Origin: Oscillospiraceae bacterium
Lineage (GTDB): Bacteria; Bacillota_A; Clostridia; Oscillospirales; Ruminococcaceae
Reading direction: 5' to 3'
DNA: 8,186 bases
Assembly: GCA_017414145.1 (NCBI GenBank)
Contig: JAFPQL010000171.1
Location: 1-8,186 of the forward strand
Each line of letters opens with the position of its first letter. Within the stretch, counting starts at the first letter, position 1. The position numbers were made by a program, and so were the translations under genes. Positions 1 to 5,864 of the stretch are shown piece after piece. The notes beneath the pieces are model-generated. The model was not told where the DNA came from. It was given only the letters and a program-made list of their open reading frames with translations, and did no database searches.

Positions 1-2
1 AC

Positions 3-56
3 GGCAGAATCAATGCGGTTGATCTGGCGCTGCTCAAGCGTCTGCTGCTGTCGAGC
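3..56 (+). other. Partial type I dockerin repeat
   Basis: The reading frame opening at base 3 encodes G-R-I-N-A-V-D-L-A-L-L-K-R-L-L-L. This fits the end of a dockerin F-hand: the last calcium-loop residues (G-x-I-N-x-x-D) followed by the hydrophobic and basic recognition helix L-x-L-L-K-R-x-L. The earlier D-x-N-x-D-G part and the first repeat would lie upstream. An isolated EF-hand-like motif from another family cannot be excluded from this fragment alone. Confidence 0.7.
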
Positions 57-1667
57 GGCGGTCAGTCTGACGACCCGCAGCCCTCGTCGCGCTATGTGAC
101 ACAGATCACCTACGCCGAAAACGCTGTCACACTGAAAAATGCGGACGGCGCAGTCATTTCGCCCGATCAGGCGGAAAATGTCACCGTCGAAAACGGCACG
201 GTCGTCACAGTGACGAAGCCGACCGATGCCGGTGAAATCAGCGCGGACGGCGAATGCAGTCAGGGACAGCTCCGCATTGATGTGGACAAAACCGCGTATC
301 CGGACGCGCAGGTCGCAGTCAGTCTCCGCGGCCTGACGCTCGCAAACAGCAGCGATTCCCCGATCTACGCCGCGTCCGTCGGCGACGAGCTCGTGCTGAC
401 GGTCAAGAAAGACACGGTCAATACAATCTCCGACGGCACAAGCTATCAGAACGCAGACGGCAGCGCCGGTGCGGTCTATGCCTGCGACGACCTGAAAATC
501 AAGGGCAAGGGCACGCTGATTGTCAACGGAAACTGCGAGGACGGCATCGTCTCCAAGGACGATCTCAAGCTCTGGAACGGCAATCTGCAGGTCAATGCAG
601 CGGATGACGGCATCCGCGGAAAGGATTCCGTGCGCATCGGCGATCCCGATGCTGCCGAAGGGTACGATTCGCTCAGCGTCACTGTCAAAACAACCGGCGG
701 CGACGGCATCAAGTCCACCGGAACCGACGAGGGCAAGGGCTTTGTCCGCATCAACGGCGGCACCGTGACCATCGACTCGTATCTGGACGGCATCTCCGGC
801 GAACAGTCCGTCGAAATCAACGGCGGTACGATCACGATTGACAGCTCCGACGACTGCCTGCACGGCGGCGGCGATCTGTTCCTCTACGGCGGCTGCATGA
901 TGCTGCAAACCGCGGACGACGGCGTCCACTCCGACCACAGTCTGACCGTCGGCGAAACAGCCGGCGCGATCTATGACAATGTGCAGATCATCGTCACAAA
1001 GGGCTATGAGGGTCTGGAGGCACAGCACATCATCCAGAACAGCGGCACGGTCATCGCCCATGTCACGGACGACGGCTTCAACGCCGGCGGCGGAAACGAC
1101 GGCTCCGGCAATCAGGGCGGCTTCAACCCGTGGGGCGGCGGCGGCCGCGGCGGATTCAGCTCCGGCGGCGACTACTCGCTGACCTTCAACGGCGGCTTTG
1201 CGCTCGTCGATGTGGAAAACAGCGGCGACCACGACGGCATCGACTCCAACAGCAGCATCACCGTCACGGGCGGCATCATCATCACGAACGGCAATCAGCC
1301 CTTTGACTACGGTGCAGAGTCCGGCGGCAAGCTTAGCTTCTCGAATAACGCCGTCTGGATTGAAAATTCGCGTACATCACATTACATGGAGACACAGCCG
1401 AACTACACCGTCACAGGCGGCAGCACCGCACAGGGGCAGCGCATCTCGCTCATCGGCAGCGACGGCAAAGTGATCGTCTCGTTCATCGCGGGCAAGCAGG
1501 TCACCGTGCTGCGCGCAGGCGGCAATGTCAGCGGCGCGAAGTTCTGCACGGGCGGAACGCTCTCTGCGGACACGACCTACTTCCAGACCGCATACAGCGA
1601 TCAGCTTGCGGCATACGGCGGCACGCTCTCCGGCGGCACCGCATCCTCCGGCAGCGGCAGAACCTGA
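3..1667 (+). CDS. Dockerin-containing Cthe_2159-type carbohydrate-binding beta-helix protein (5' end outside window)
   Basis: This is an extracellular polysaccharide-binding protein whose start lies outside the window; the frame is open from base 3, giving 554 visible residues. The first residues, GRINAVDLALLKRLL, are the second half of a type I dockerin calcium loop and helix. After a short linker comes a domain I recognise as PF14262 (formerly DUF4353), whose founder Cthe_2159 of Clostridium thermocellum is a right-handed beta-helix that binds cellulose and polygalacturonate. The helix shows as about nine rungs between 537 and 1245, each with a D-G turn (EDGIV, DDGIRGKD, GDGIK, LDGIS, DDCLH, DDGVHSD, YEGLE, DDGFN, HDGID) followed by a short beta strand. 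A Gly-rich loop (about 1080-1180) interrupts the ladder. No transmembrane segment or sorting signal follows; the C-terminus is Gly/Ser/Thr-rich. The GTG at 96 is not the real start, because the dockerin coding runs through it. Known of family: carbohydrate binding. Inferred: attachment to a cohesin-bearing scaffold or the cell surface. Confidence 0.85.
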   Translation, partial: GRINAVDLALLKRLLLSSGGQSDDPQPSSRYVTQITYAENAVTLKNADGAVISPDQAENVTVENGTVVTVTKPTDAGEISADGECSQGQLRIDVDKTAYPDAQVAVSLRGLTLANSSDSPIYAASVGDELVLTVKKDTVNTISDGTSYQNADGSAGAVYACDDLKIKGKGTLIVNGNCEDGIVSKDDLKLWNGNLQVNAADDGIRGKDSVRIGDPDAAEGYDSLSVTVKTTGGDGIKSTGTDEGKGFVRINGGTVTIDSYLDGISGEQSVEINGGTITIDSSDDCLHGGGDLFLYGGCMMLQTADDGVHSDHSLTVGETAGAIYDNVQIIVTKGYEGLEAQHIIQNSGTVIAHVTDDGFNAGGGNDGSGNQGGFNPWGGGGRGGFSSGGDYSLTFNGGFALVDVENSGDHDGIDSNSSITVTGGIIITNGNQPFDYGAESGGKLSFSNNAVWIENSRTSHYMETQPNYTVTGGSTAQGQRISLIGSDGKVIVSFIAGKQVTVLRAGGNVSGAKFCTGGTLSADTTYFQTAYSDQLAAYGGTLSGGTASSGSGRT

Positions 1668-1696
1668 CAGGCCGCGTCCGGAGCCTCACCAAAACA

Positions 1697-1749
1697 CGCA
1701 GCGCAGTCACTTTTGCACGATTTTCCGTGTGAAAGCGGCTGCGTTTTTT
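1697..1749 (+). terminator. Rho-independent terminator after the carbohydrate-binding protein gene
   Basis: CGCAGC (1697-1702) pairs with GCTGCG (1738-1743), directly followed by six T. Inside, CTTTTGCACG pairs with CGTGTGAAAG, with two wobbles, around an ATTTTC loop. It begins about 30 bases after the stop codon. It separates the first gene from the following operon. Confidence 0.88.
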
Positions 1750-1761
1750 ATGTGCGTCCGA

Positions 1762-1791
1762 TTGACTTTTCTGCTCTCTGCGTGGTATAAT
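1762..1791 (+). promoter_or_regulatory. Sigma-A-type promoter of the CDF-MBOAT-SGNH operon
   Basis: The -35 box is TTGACT (1762-1767) and the -10 box is a perfect TATAAT (1786-1791), with an 18-base spacer. A TG one base before the -10 box (1783-1784) makes an extended -10. The predicted start is near 1798, giving a leader of about 34 bases. No operator or riboswitch is visible in that leader. Confidence 0.85.
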
Positions 1792-1815
1792 AGTAGGAGT
1801 GCAAACAGTCCTGTC

Positions 1816-1822
1816 AAGGAGG
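1816..1822 (+). promoter_or_regulatory. Shine-Dalgarno AAGGAGG of the CDF transporter gene
   Basis: This is a full anti-16S match ending 9 bases before the ATG at 1832. It fixes that start and suggests efficient translation. Confidence 0.9.
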
Positions 1823-1831
1823 CGCTGATAT

Positions 1832-2953
1832 ATGGAACGCATCGAAAACAGGTCCGCTGAAATTGTCAGAGTCAGCAGCCGCGGCATCGCGGTGAATCTG
1901 CTGCTGGTCGCCATGAAGGCTGCGGTCGGATTTGCAGCCGGCTCGATTGCCGTCATTCTGGACGCCGTCAACAATCTCAGCGACGCGCTGTCGTCCGTCA
2001 TCACGATCGTCGGCACGCGTCTGGCAGGAAAGGCCGCCGACAAAAAGCATCCCTACGGCCACGGCCGGATTGAATACATCGCGTCCCTGCTGATTGCACT
2101 GATCGTGCTTGCGGCGGGTCTTTCTTCTCTGAAAGAGTCAGTCGGGCGCATCCTGCATCCGACGGAGACCGATTTTCACCTGTACTCGCTCGGCATCATC
2201 GCCGCGGCAATCCTGTTCAAGCTCCTGCTCGGCCGGTATTTCATCGCAAAGGGCAAGCAGCTCGCGTCCGGTGCGCTCTCCGCGTCCGGTCAGGATGCTC
2301 TGTTTGATGCCGTAATTTCGCTTGCCACACTGATTTCGGCAGGCGTCAGCATGATCTGGAAGGTCAATCCGGAGGGCTGGCTTGGCATCATCATCTCGCT
2401 GTTCATCTTAAAGGCCGGCATCGGCATCGTCACGGAGACGGCGGGACAGATCATCGGCATCCGTGCGGACAGCGGGCTGGCAGGCCGCGTCAAGGATGCG
2501 ATCTGCTCCTTTCCGGAGGTCCGCGGCGCATATGATCTGATTCTGCACAGCTACGGCCCGGACAGCTTCTTCGGCTCCGTACATATCGAGGTCGATGAAA
2601 AGATGACCGTCGCGGAGCTTGACGCCCTGACCAGACGCATTGTGCCGAAGGTCTACGCGGAATGCGGTGTCCTGCTGACGGTCGGCGTCTACGCGGCAAA
2701 CAGCGACGCTGCCGAAGCCGGTGCCATCCGTTCGGCGATTGAAACCGCGATTGCCGCAAACCCGAATATCCTGCAAATGCACGGATTCTATGTCTCGGAG
2801 TCCGACCGCAATGTCTCCTTCGATCTGGTCTTTGACTACGGACAGCAGCATCCGGAGCAGATCATCGCGGCGCTGCGGCAAGCACTCGCCGCACAGTTCC
2901 CCGGCTATCAGTTTTGCATCAATCTCGACCGCGACTTCAGCGTCAGTGACTGA
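1832..2953 (+). CDS. Cation diffusion facilitator family metal exporter, Mn-type site
   Basis: This is a membrane antiporter of the CDF family (373 aa) that exports divalent metal in exchange for protons. About six transmembrane segments fill residues 15-210, and the hallmark H-P-Y-G-H-G-R-x-E loop after TM2 is at residues 73-81. The transport site reads N47-x3-D51 in TM2 and D155-x3-D159 in TM5. Zinc exporters such as YiiP have D-x3-D and H-x3-D at these places; the N/D plus D/D pattern is the one associated with bacterial manganese exporters such as pneumococcal MntE. The spacing from D51 to the H-P-Y-G-H-G loop equals that in YiiP as I recall it, supporting the alignment. The protein exceeds the usual ~300 aa because the cytoplasmic region seems to hold two ferredoxin-like units (about 220-290 and 298-370), also as in MntE-like proteins. 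It is the first gene of an operon with an MBOAT gene 41 bases downstream. Manganese as substrate is inferred, not shown. Confidence 0.93.
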   Translation: MERIENRSAEIVRVSSRGIAVNLLLVAMKAAVGFAAGSIAVILDAVNNLSDALSSVITIVGTRLAGKAADKKHPYGHGRIEYIASLLIALIVLAAGLSSLKESVGRILHPTETDFHLYSLGIIAAAILFKLLLGRYFIAKGKQLASGALSASGQDALFDAVISLATLISAGVSMIWKVNPEGWLGIIISLFILKAGIGIVTETAGQIIGIRADSGLAGRVKDAICSFPEVRGAYDLILHSYGPDSFFGSVHIEVDEKMTVAELDALTRRIVPKVYAECGVLLTVGVYAANSDAAEAGAIRSAIETAIAANPNILQMHGFYVSESDRNVSFDLVFDYGQQHPEQIIAALRQALAAQFPGYQFCINLDRDFSVSD

Positions 2954-2994
2954 GCCGCTGTCAGGCAGTATTAAACGGAAAGGTCTGTTTCAAC

Positions 2995-4392
2995 ATGGTA
3001 TTCAGCAGTCTGCATTTTCTGCTGTGGTTTCTGCCCTTCTGCATCATCGTCTATATGCTTGCGGGCAGCAGGCTGAAAAACCCTGTCCTGCTGTTCTTCA
3101 GCATCGTGTTCTATGCCTACGGCGCAATGGACAACCCCGCGTATCTTTATCTGATTCTCTGCTCCGTCGTCATCAACTGGATCATCGGCATCCTGATGGA
3201 CGGGCGAAGTCCGATGCGAAGGTACTGGCTGGCGCTCGGTCTTGTCTGGGATTTCGGATGCCTGTTCCTGTTCAAGTATCTGGACTTCTTCATCCGCATC
3301 ATCAACTATATCCCGCCGGTCAATCTGCCGCTGACAGAGCTTGTTCTGCCGCTGGGCATCAGCTTCTTCACCTTCCAGATCGCCTCGTATCTGATTGATG
3401 TCTACCGCAGGGATGTCGAGGTCGAGTACAGCCTTGTGGATCTCGGCACTTATATCATGCTGTTCCCGCAGCTCATCGCCGGCCCGATCGTGCGGTTCTC
3501 AGATGTTCAGAAGGAGCTTCATGAGCGCGAGACGACATGGAACGAGTTTATCGGGGGTCTGCAGCTCTTCATCATCGGTCTGGGCAGAAAGGTGCTGCTC
3601 GCCAATCAGCTCAGCAATCTCTGGACGGACCTGCAGAATGTCGGCTATGAGTCCGTTTCGACGCCCGCCGCGTGGATGGGCATTGCCGCGTACAGTATGC
3701 AGCTTTACTTTGACTTCTCCGGTTACTCGCAGATGGCAATCGGCATGGGCAAGATGTTCGGCTTCCACTTCCCGCAGAACTTCAATCACCCGTATCTGTC
3801 CACGACGATGACCGAATTCTGGCGCCGCTGGCACATCACGCTCGGCACATGGTTCCGCGAATATGTCTATATCCCGCTCGGCGGAAACCGCCGCGGACAG
3901 GCCAGAATGTATCTGAATATGTTTGTCGTCTGGACGCTGACGGGCTTCTGGCACGGCGCGGACTGGAACTTCATCCTCTGGGGAATGCTGCTCTTCCTGC
4001 TGCTCACTGTGGAAAAAGCAGGCCTTAGCAAGCTGCTGAACAAACAGCGCTGGCTCGGTCATCTGTATATGCTCTTCTGGATTCCGATGTCGTGGCTGCT
4101 GTTCGCCATCAGCGATATGACGCAGCTCTCGGTCTACTTCCGCAAGCTGTTCGGCGGCGGCGGTGAGACGCTCATGAAGGACGACTGGGTCAAATACGCC
4201 GGCACCTACGGCAAATTCCTGATCATCGGCCTGCTCTTCTGCACCGACATCCCCGAAAAGCTATACCGCAAGGCGCAGAAATCCCGCTATGCCGTGTGGA
4301 TCTGCACACCGCTCATGCTCGCGGTGCTGGCAGGCGCGCTCTACTGCATCTGGATGGGTATGAATGACCCGTTTATGTATTTCCGTTTCTGA
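2995..4392 (+). CDS. AlgI/DltB-like MBOAT family O-acyltransferase
   Basis: This is a polytopic membrane O-acyltransferase (465 aa) that passes an acyl group, usually acetyl, from the cytoplasm toward an extracellular acceptor. Family marks are the N-terminal F-S-S-L-H-F-L-L-W-F-L-P segment, P-L-G-I-S-F-F-T-F (residues about 121-129), the region with D-F-S-G-Y-S near 240, the E-F-W-R-R-W-H-I-T-L block with H280, and G-F-W-H-G-A-D-W-N with H320, the presumed catalytic histidine. Length is normal for AlgI-like proteins. The last residues, PFMYFRF with Y462, resemble the C-terminal tyrosine motif of DltX and of MBOATs with partner transferases. The ATG at 2995 is preceded by GGAAAGG (2977-2983) 11 bases upstream. 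The next gene, an SGNH protein, starts 9 bases after the stop, so the two almost certainly act as a pair like AlgI-AlgJ/X or PatA-PatB. The acceptor polymer cannot be told from the sequence. Confidence 0.95.
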   Translation: MVFSSLHFLLWFLPFCIIVYMLAGSRLKNPVLLFFSIVFYAYGAMDNPAYLYLILCSVVINWIIGILMDGRSPMRRYWLALGLVWDFGCLFLFKYLDFFIRIINYIPPVNLPLTELVLPLGISFFTFQIASYLIDVYRRDVEVEYSLVDLGTYIMLFPQLIAGPIVRFSDVQKELHERETTWNEFIGGLQLFIIGLGRKVLLANQLSNLWTDLQNVGYESVSTPAAWMGIAAYSMQLYFDFSGYSQMAIGMGKMFGFHFPQNFNHPYLSTTMTEFWRRWHITLGTWFREYVYIPLGGNRRGQARMYLNMFVVWTLTGFWHGADWNFILWGMLLFLLLTVEKAGLSKLLNKQRWLGHLYMLFWIPMSWLLFAISDMTQLSVYFRKLFGGGGETLMKDDWVKYAGTYGKFLIIGLLFCTDIPEKLYRKAQKSRYAVWICTPLMLAVLAGALYCIWMGMNDPFMYFRF

Positions 4393-4401
4393 AAGGCAGG
4401 C

Positions 4402-5430
4402 ATGAAAATCATGGACAAAAAAACAACACAGATTCTGTCCTCGTTTCTGGCAATCGCCCTGTGTGTGGCGTTTCTCTGGATCGGCAAGCACTATATCTGG
4501 AATAACGCCGTACCAGGCATCCCGAAGCCGGACGACGACCTCAGCTCCGAGCTGATTCCGGAAGTGACGCTCCCCGATCTGACCGGCGGCAGCGAAGCAC
4601 AGACCACCGATCTGACGGTCAGCACTTTGCTGTCCTCTGACAGCAGCAGTACGGCCGCCGGAACAGACCAGCAGCAGGGCGGACAGTCCTCGGACACGCA
4701 GAGCAGCACCGTCTCCTCGCAGAACGGCGCGGCGACCGCGCAGAGCAGCACGCTCGCCTCTGCTTCGGACAGCGCAGGGCAGCGCAGCTCCGCAAACACG
4801 ACGGTCACGACAGCCGCCACCGGACAGCAGATCACGCCGATGCAGGGCTTTACCGCGGCACCGGACGGCTACTTCAAGGACGCGCTGTTCATCGGCGATT
4901 CCCGCATGGTCGGCATCGCAAGCTATGCACCGTTTGACGGCGCAAATTACTTTGCAACCGTCGGACTTGCCACCTACAAAATGGGCAGTGCCAAAAGCGA
5001 AGTCGGTCAGAAGGGCGCCACCTTCAGCAGCCTGCTGAGCGCCAAAACCTACGGCAAGGTCTATATCATGCTCGGCATCAACGAGATCGGCAACGACCGC
5101 ACCGCGACGATGAAAAAGTACGCGGATCTTATCAATACGATCAGAACGGCACAGCCGAACGCAATCATCTACCTCTGCGCCAATCTCCATGTCACCGCAA
5201 AGCGTGCCGCAAAGGGCGACGCGATCAACAATCAGAACATCAACAGCTTCAACGCCGCAGTCAAAAACCTCTGCAACAACAGCACGGTCTTCTACCTCGA
5301 CATCAACACGGCCTTTGACGACGCAAACGGCTGCCTGCGCAGCGATTACACAAATGACGGCGTTCATCCGCTCGCAAAGTACTATAAGCTCTGGGCAGAC
5401 TGGTTCAAGCAGAATGTCATTGTCCGCTGA
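4402..5430 (+). CDS. Membrane-anchored SGNH/GDSL hydrolase-fold protein, probable MBOAT partner
   Basis: This extracytoplasmic protein (342 aa) has an uncleaved-looking N-terminal membrane anchor (residues about 11-28), a low-complexity Ser/Thr/Gln/Ala linker (about 60-145), and a C-terminal SGNH domain (about 153-342). Catalytic blocks are visible: G-D-S-R with nucleophile S167 (block I), G188 in V-G-L-A-T-Y (block II), G-I-N-E with N227 (block III), and D319-G-V-H322 (block V). The fold is used by esterases and by acyltransferases such as PatB and OatA; the position directly behind an MBOAT gene favours acyl transfer to an extracellular polysaccharide. The domain is compact and lacks an obvious additional carbohydrate-binding module. 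Two starts are possible: ATG 4402 (AAAGG 5 bases upstream) and ATG 4411 (AGG 10 bases upstream), differing by three residues. The gene is the last of the operon, with a terminator at 5474-5507. Confidence 0.88.
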   Translation: MKIMDKKTTQILSSFLAIALCVAFLWIGKHYIWNNAVPGIPKPDDDLSSELIPEVTLPDLTGGSEAQTTDLTVSTLLSSDSSSTAAGTDQQQGGQSSDTQSSTVSSQNGAATAQSSTLASASDSAGQRSSANTTVTTAATGQQITPMQGFTAAPDGYFKDALFIGDSRMVGIASYAPFDGANYFATVGLATYKMGSAKSEVGQKGATFSSLLSAKTYGKVYIMLGINEIGNDRTATMKKYADLINTIRTAQPNAIIYLCANLHVTAKRAAKGDAINNQNINSFNAAVKNLCNNSTVFYLDINTAFDDANGCLRSDYTNDGVHPLAKYYKLWADWFKQNVIVR

Positions 5431-5473
5431 ACACTGTGTCTGACCGGCAGCGATACCTCAATCCGACAAACGG

Positions 5474-5507
5474 CGGGACGCTCTCACTTCCGGGAGCGCC
5501 CCGTTTT
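5474..5507 (+). terminator. Rho-independent terminator ending the CDF-MBOAT-SGNH operon
   Basis: CGGG-A-CGCTCTC (5474-5485) pairs with GGGAGCG-C-CCCG (5492-5503), with one A/C mismatch and one T/G wobble. A six-base loop closes it and TTTT follows. It lies 43 bases after the stop of the SGNH gene and about 35 bases before the next promoter. Confidence 0.88.
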
Positions 5508-5542
5508 CTCTGCCCCGATGCCGCGTCCGGCACAAAACAGGC

Positions 5543-5571
5543 TTGATTTTTCTGCCGGAATCTGATATAAT
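5543..5571 (+). promoter_or_regulatory. Sigma-A-type promoter of the riboswitch-symporter unit
   Basis: The -35 box is TTGATT (5543-5548) and the -10 box is a perfect TATAAT (5566-5571), with an ideal 17-base spacer and a TG one base before the -10 box. The predicted transcription start, about 5578-5580, falls only some 12 bases before the first helix of the riboswitch, so the whole leader RNA would be included. Confidence 0.9.
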
Positions 5572-5590
5572 AGACTTGCAGAATATGATG

Positions 5591-5639
5591 TACCGGCTGA
5601 TCTGTGCAGAAAATGCAGATTGACTGCACAGGAACGGTA
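5591..5639 (+). ncRNA. Ghost stem-loop with P0 helix and kink-turn-like loop of the glycine riboswitch
   Basis: TACCG (5591-5595) pairs with CGGTA (5635-5639) to form a P0-like helix immediately before the glycine aptamer. Inside it, CTGTGCAG (5602-5609) and CTGCACAG (5624-5631) form a perfect 8-bp hairpin with a 14-base loop. The internal loop between the two helices has a three-base bulge (GCT) followed by GAT on one strand and GAA on the other, resembling a kink-turn with one A/A pair in place of A/G. This is how the leader and linker are arranged in tandem glycine riboswitches, with the first aptamer reduced to a simple hairpin. Published 'type-2 singlets' have such a ghost aptamer on the 5' side and are linked to transporters. 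Confidence 0.7.
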
Positions 5640-5720
5640 CTCCGGAGAATTCCGCGGAAGCGGATGCCGAAGGTGCAAGCGGGCCGGCCGCCCGTGAATC
5701 TCTCAGGCAAAAGGACGGAG
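5640..5720 (+). ncRNA. Glycine riboswitch aptamer (single, glycine-binding)
   Basis: The conserved glycine aptamer core is clear: GCCGAAGGTGCAA (5666-5678) and GAATCTCTCAGGCAAAAGGA (5696-5715). P1 is CTCCG (5640-5644) with CGGAG (5716-5720). P2 is TCCGC/GCGGA (5651-5664) closed by a GGAA tetraloop of GNRA type. P3 includes GCC (5666-5668) with GGC (5706-5708) and a GC-rich distal stem CGGGC/GCCCG (5680-5694). No second full aptamer follows. It precedes an amino-acid symporter gene and an intrinsic terminator, so it most likely controls transcription in response to glycine. From family knowledge, transporter-linked versions tend to switch expression off when glycine is plentiful; the direction here is inferred. 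Confidence 0.93.
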
Positions 5721-5770
5721 CACATCATGCGGGCGGAAGGCAGATTCCCCCGCGCACAAAGCTTCCGCTC

Positions 5771-5805
5771 CGGAGTCAGCAGCCAGCGCTGCCGGCTCCG
5801 TTTTT
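5771..5805 (+). terminator. Attenuator terminator of the glycine riboswitch
   Basis: CGGAGTCAGCAGC (5771-5783) pairs with GCTGCCGGCTCCG (5788-5800), with one A/C mismatch and one T/G wobble, around a CAGC loop. TTTTT (5801-5805) follows directly. It lies between the aptamer and the symporter start, 59 bases before the ATG, where a riboswitch expression platform is expected. GCTCCG at 5767-5772 overlaps its foot and can pair with the 3' strand of P1 plus one base (CGGAGC, 5716-5721), giving a possible antiterminator. Confidence 0.87.
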
Positions 5806-5847
5806 CATGCTGTCACGGCACAGCCCGGATTCTGCGGAAATTACAGG

Positions 5848-5854
5848 AAAGGAG
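5848..5854 (+). promoter_or_regulatory. Shine-Dalgarno AAAGGAG deciding the symporter start
   Basis: AAAGGAG ends 10 bases before ATG 5865. The frame is open well upstream through the riboswitch, so this site is the main argument, together with protein conservation, for starting at 5865 rather than at an in-frame upstream ATG (5727) or GTG (5604). Confidence 0.88.
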
Positions 5855-5864
5855 CGTTCCACAA

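Noticed and set aside
96..98. GTG at 96 as the start of the first gene
   Set aside because: The frame is open from base 3 and encodes a dockerin segment in phase, and no ribosome binding site precedes the GTG.
2946..2974. Internal promoter before the MBOAT gene (GTGACT, 17 bases, TATTAA)
   Set aside because: Both boxes match only four of six consensus bases, and a start near 2981 would cut into the GGAAAGG ribosome binding site at 2977-2983.
4261..5367. Long minus-strand open frame (368 codons) opposite the SGNH gene
   Set aside because: It mirrors the GC-rich codon pattern of the clear plus-strand gene, with valine/cysteine/arginine-rich low-complexity content, no recognisable domain and no good ribosome binding site. 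The plus-strand frame has complete SGNH motifs.
5417..5728. Minus-strand open frame of 103 codons across the intergenic region
   Set aside because: It runs antisense through the terminator, promoter and riboswitch of the plus strand and has no recognisable protein features.
5721..5770. Second glycine aptamer (tandem riboswitch)
   Set aside because: The conserved GCCGAAGG and CTCTCAGGCAAAAGGAC blocks do not recur after 5720; only a simple GC hairpin and the terminator follow.
5604..5864. N-terminal extension of the symporter from an upstream GTG at 5604
   Set aside because: This stretch is the glycine riboswitch and its terminator. The encoded residues are basic and unlike any AGCS N-terminus, and ATG 5865 has a good ribosome binding site.
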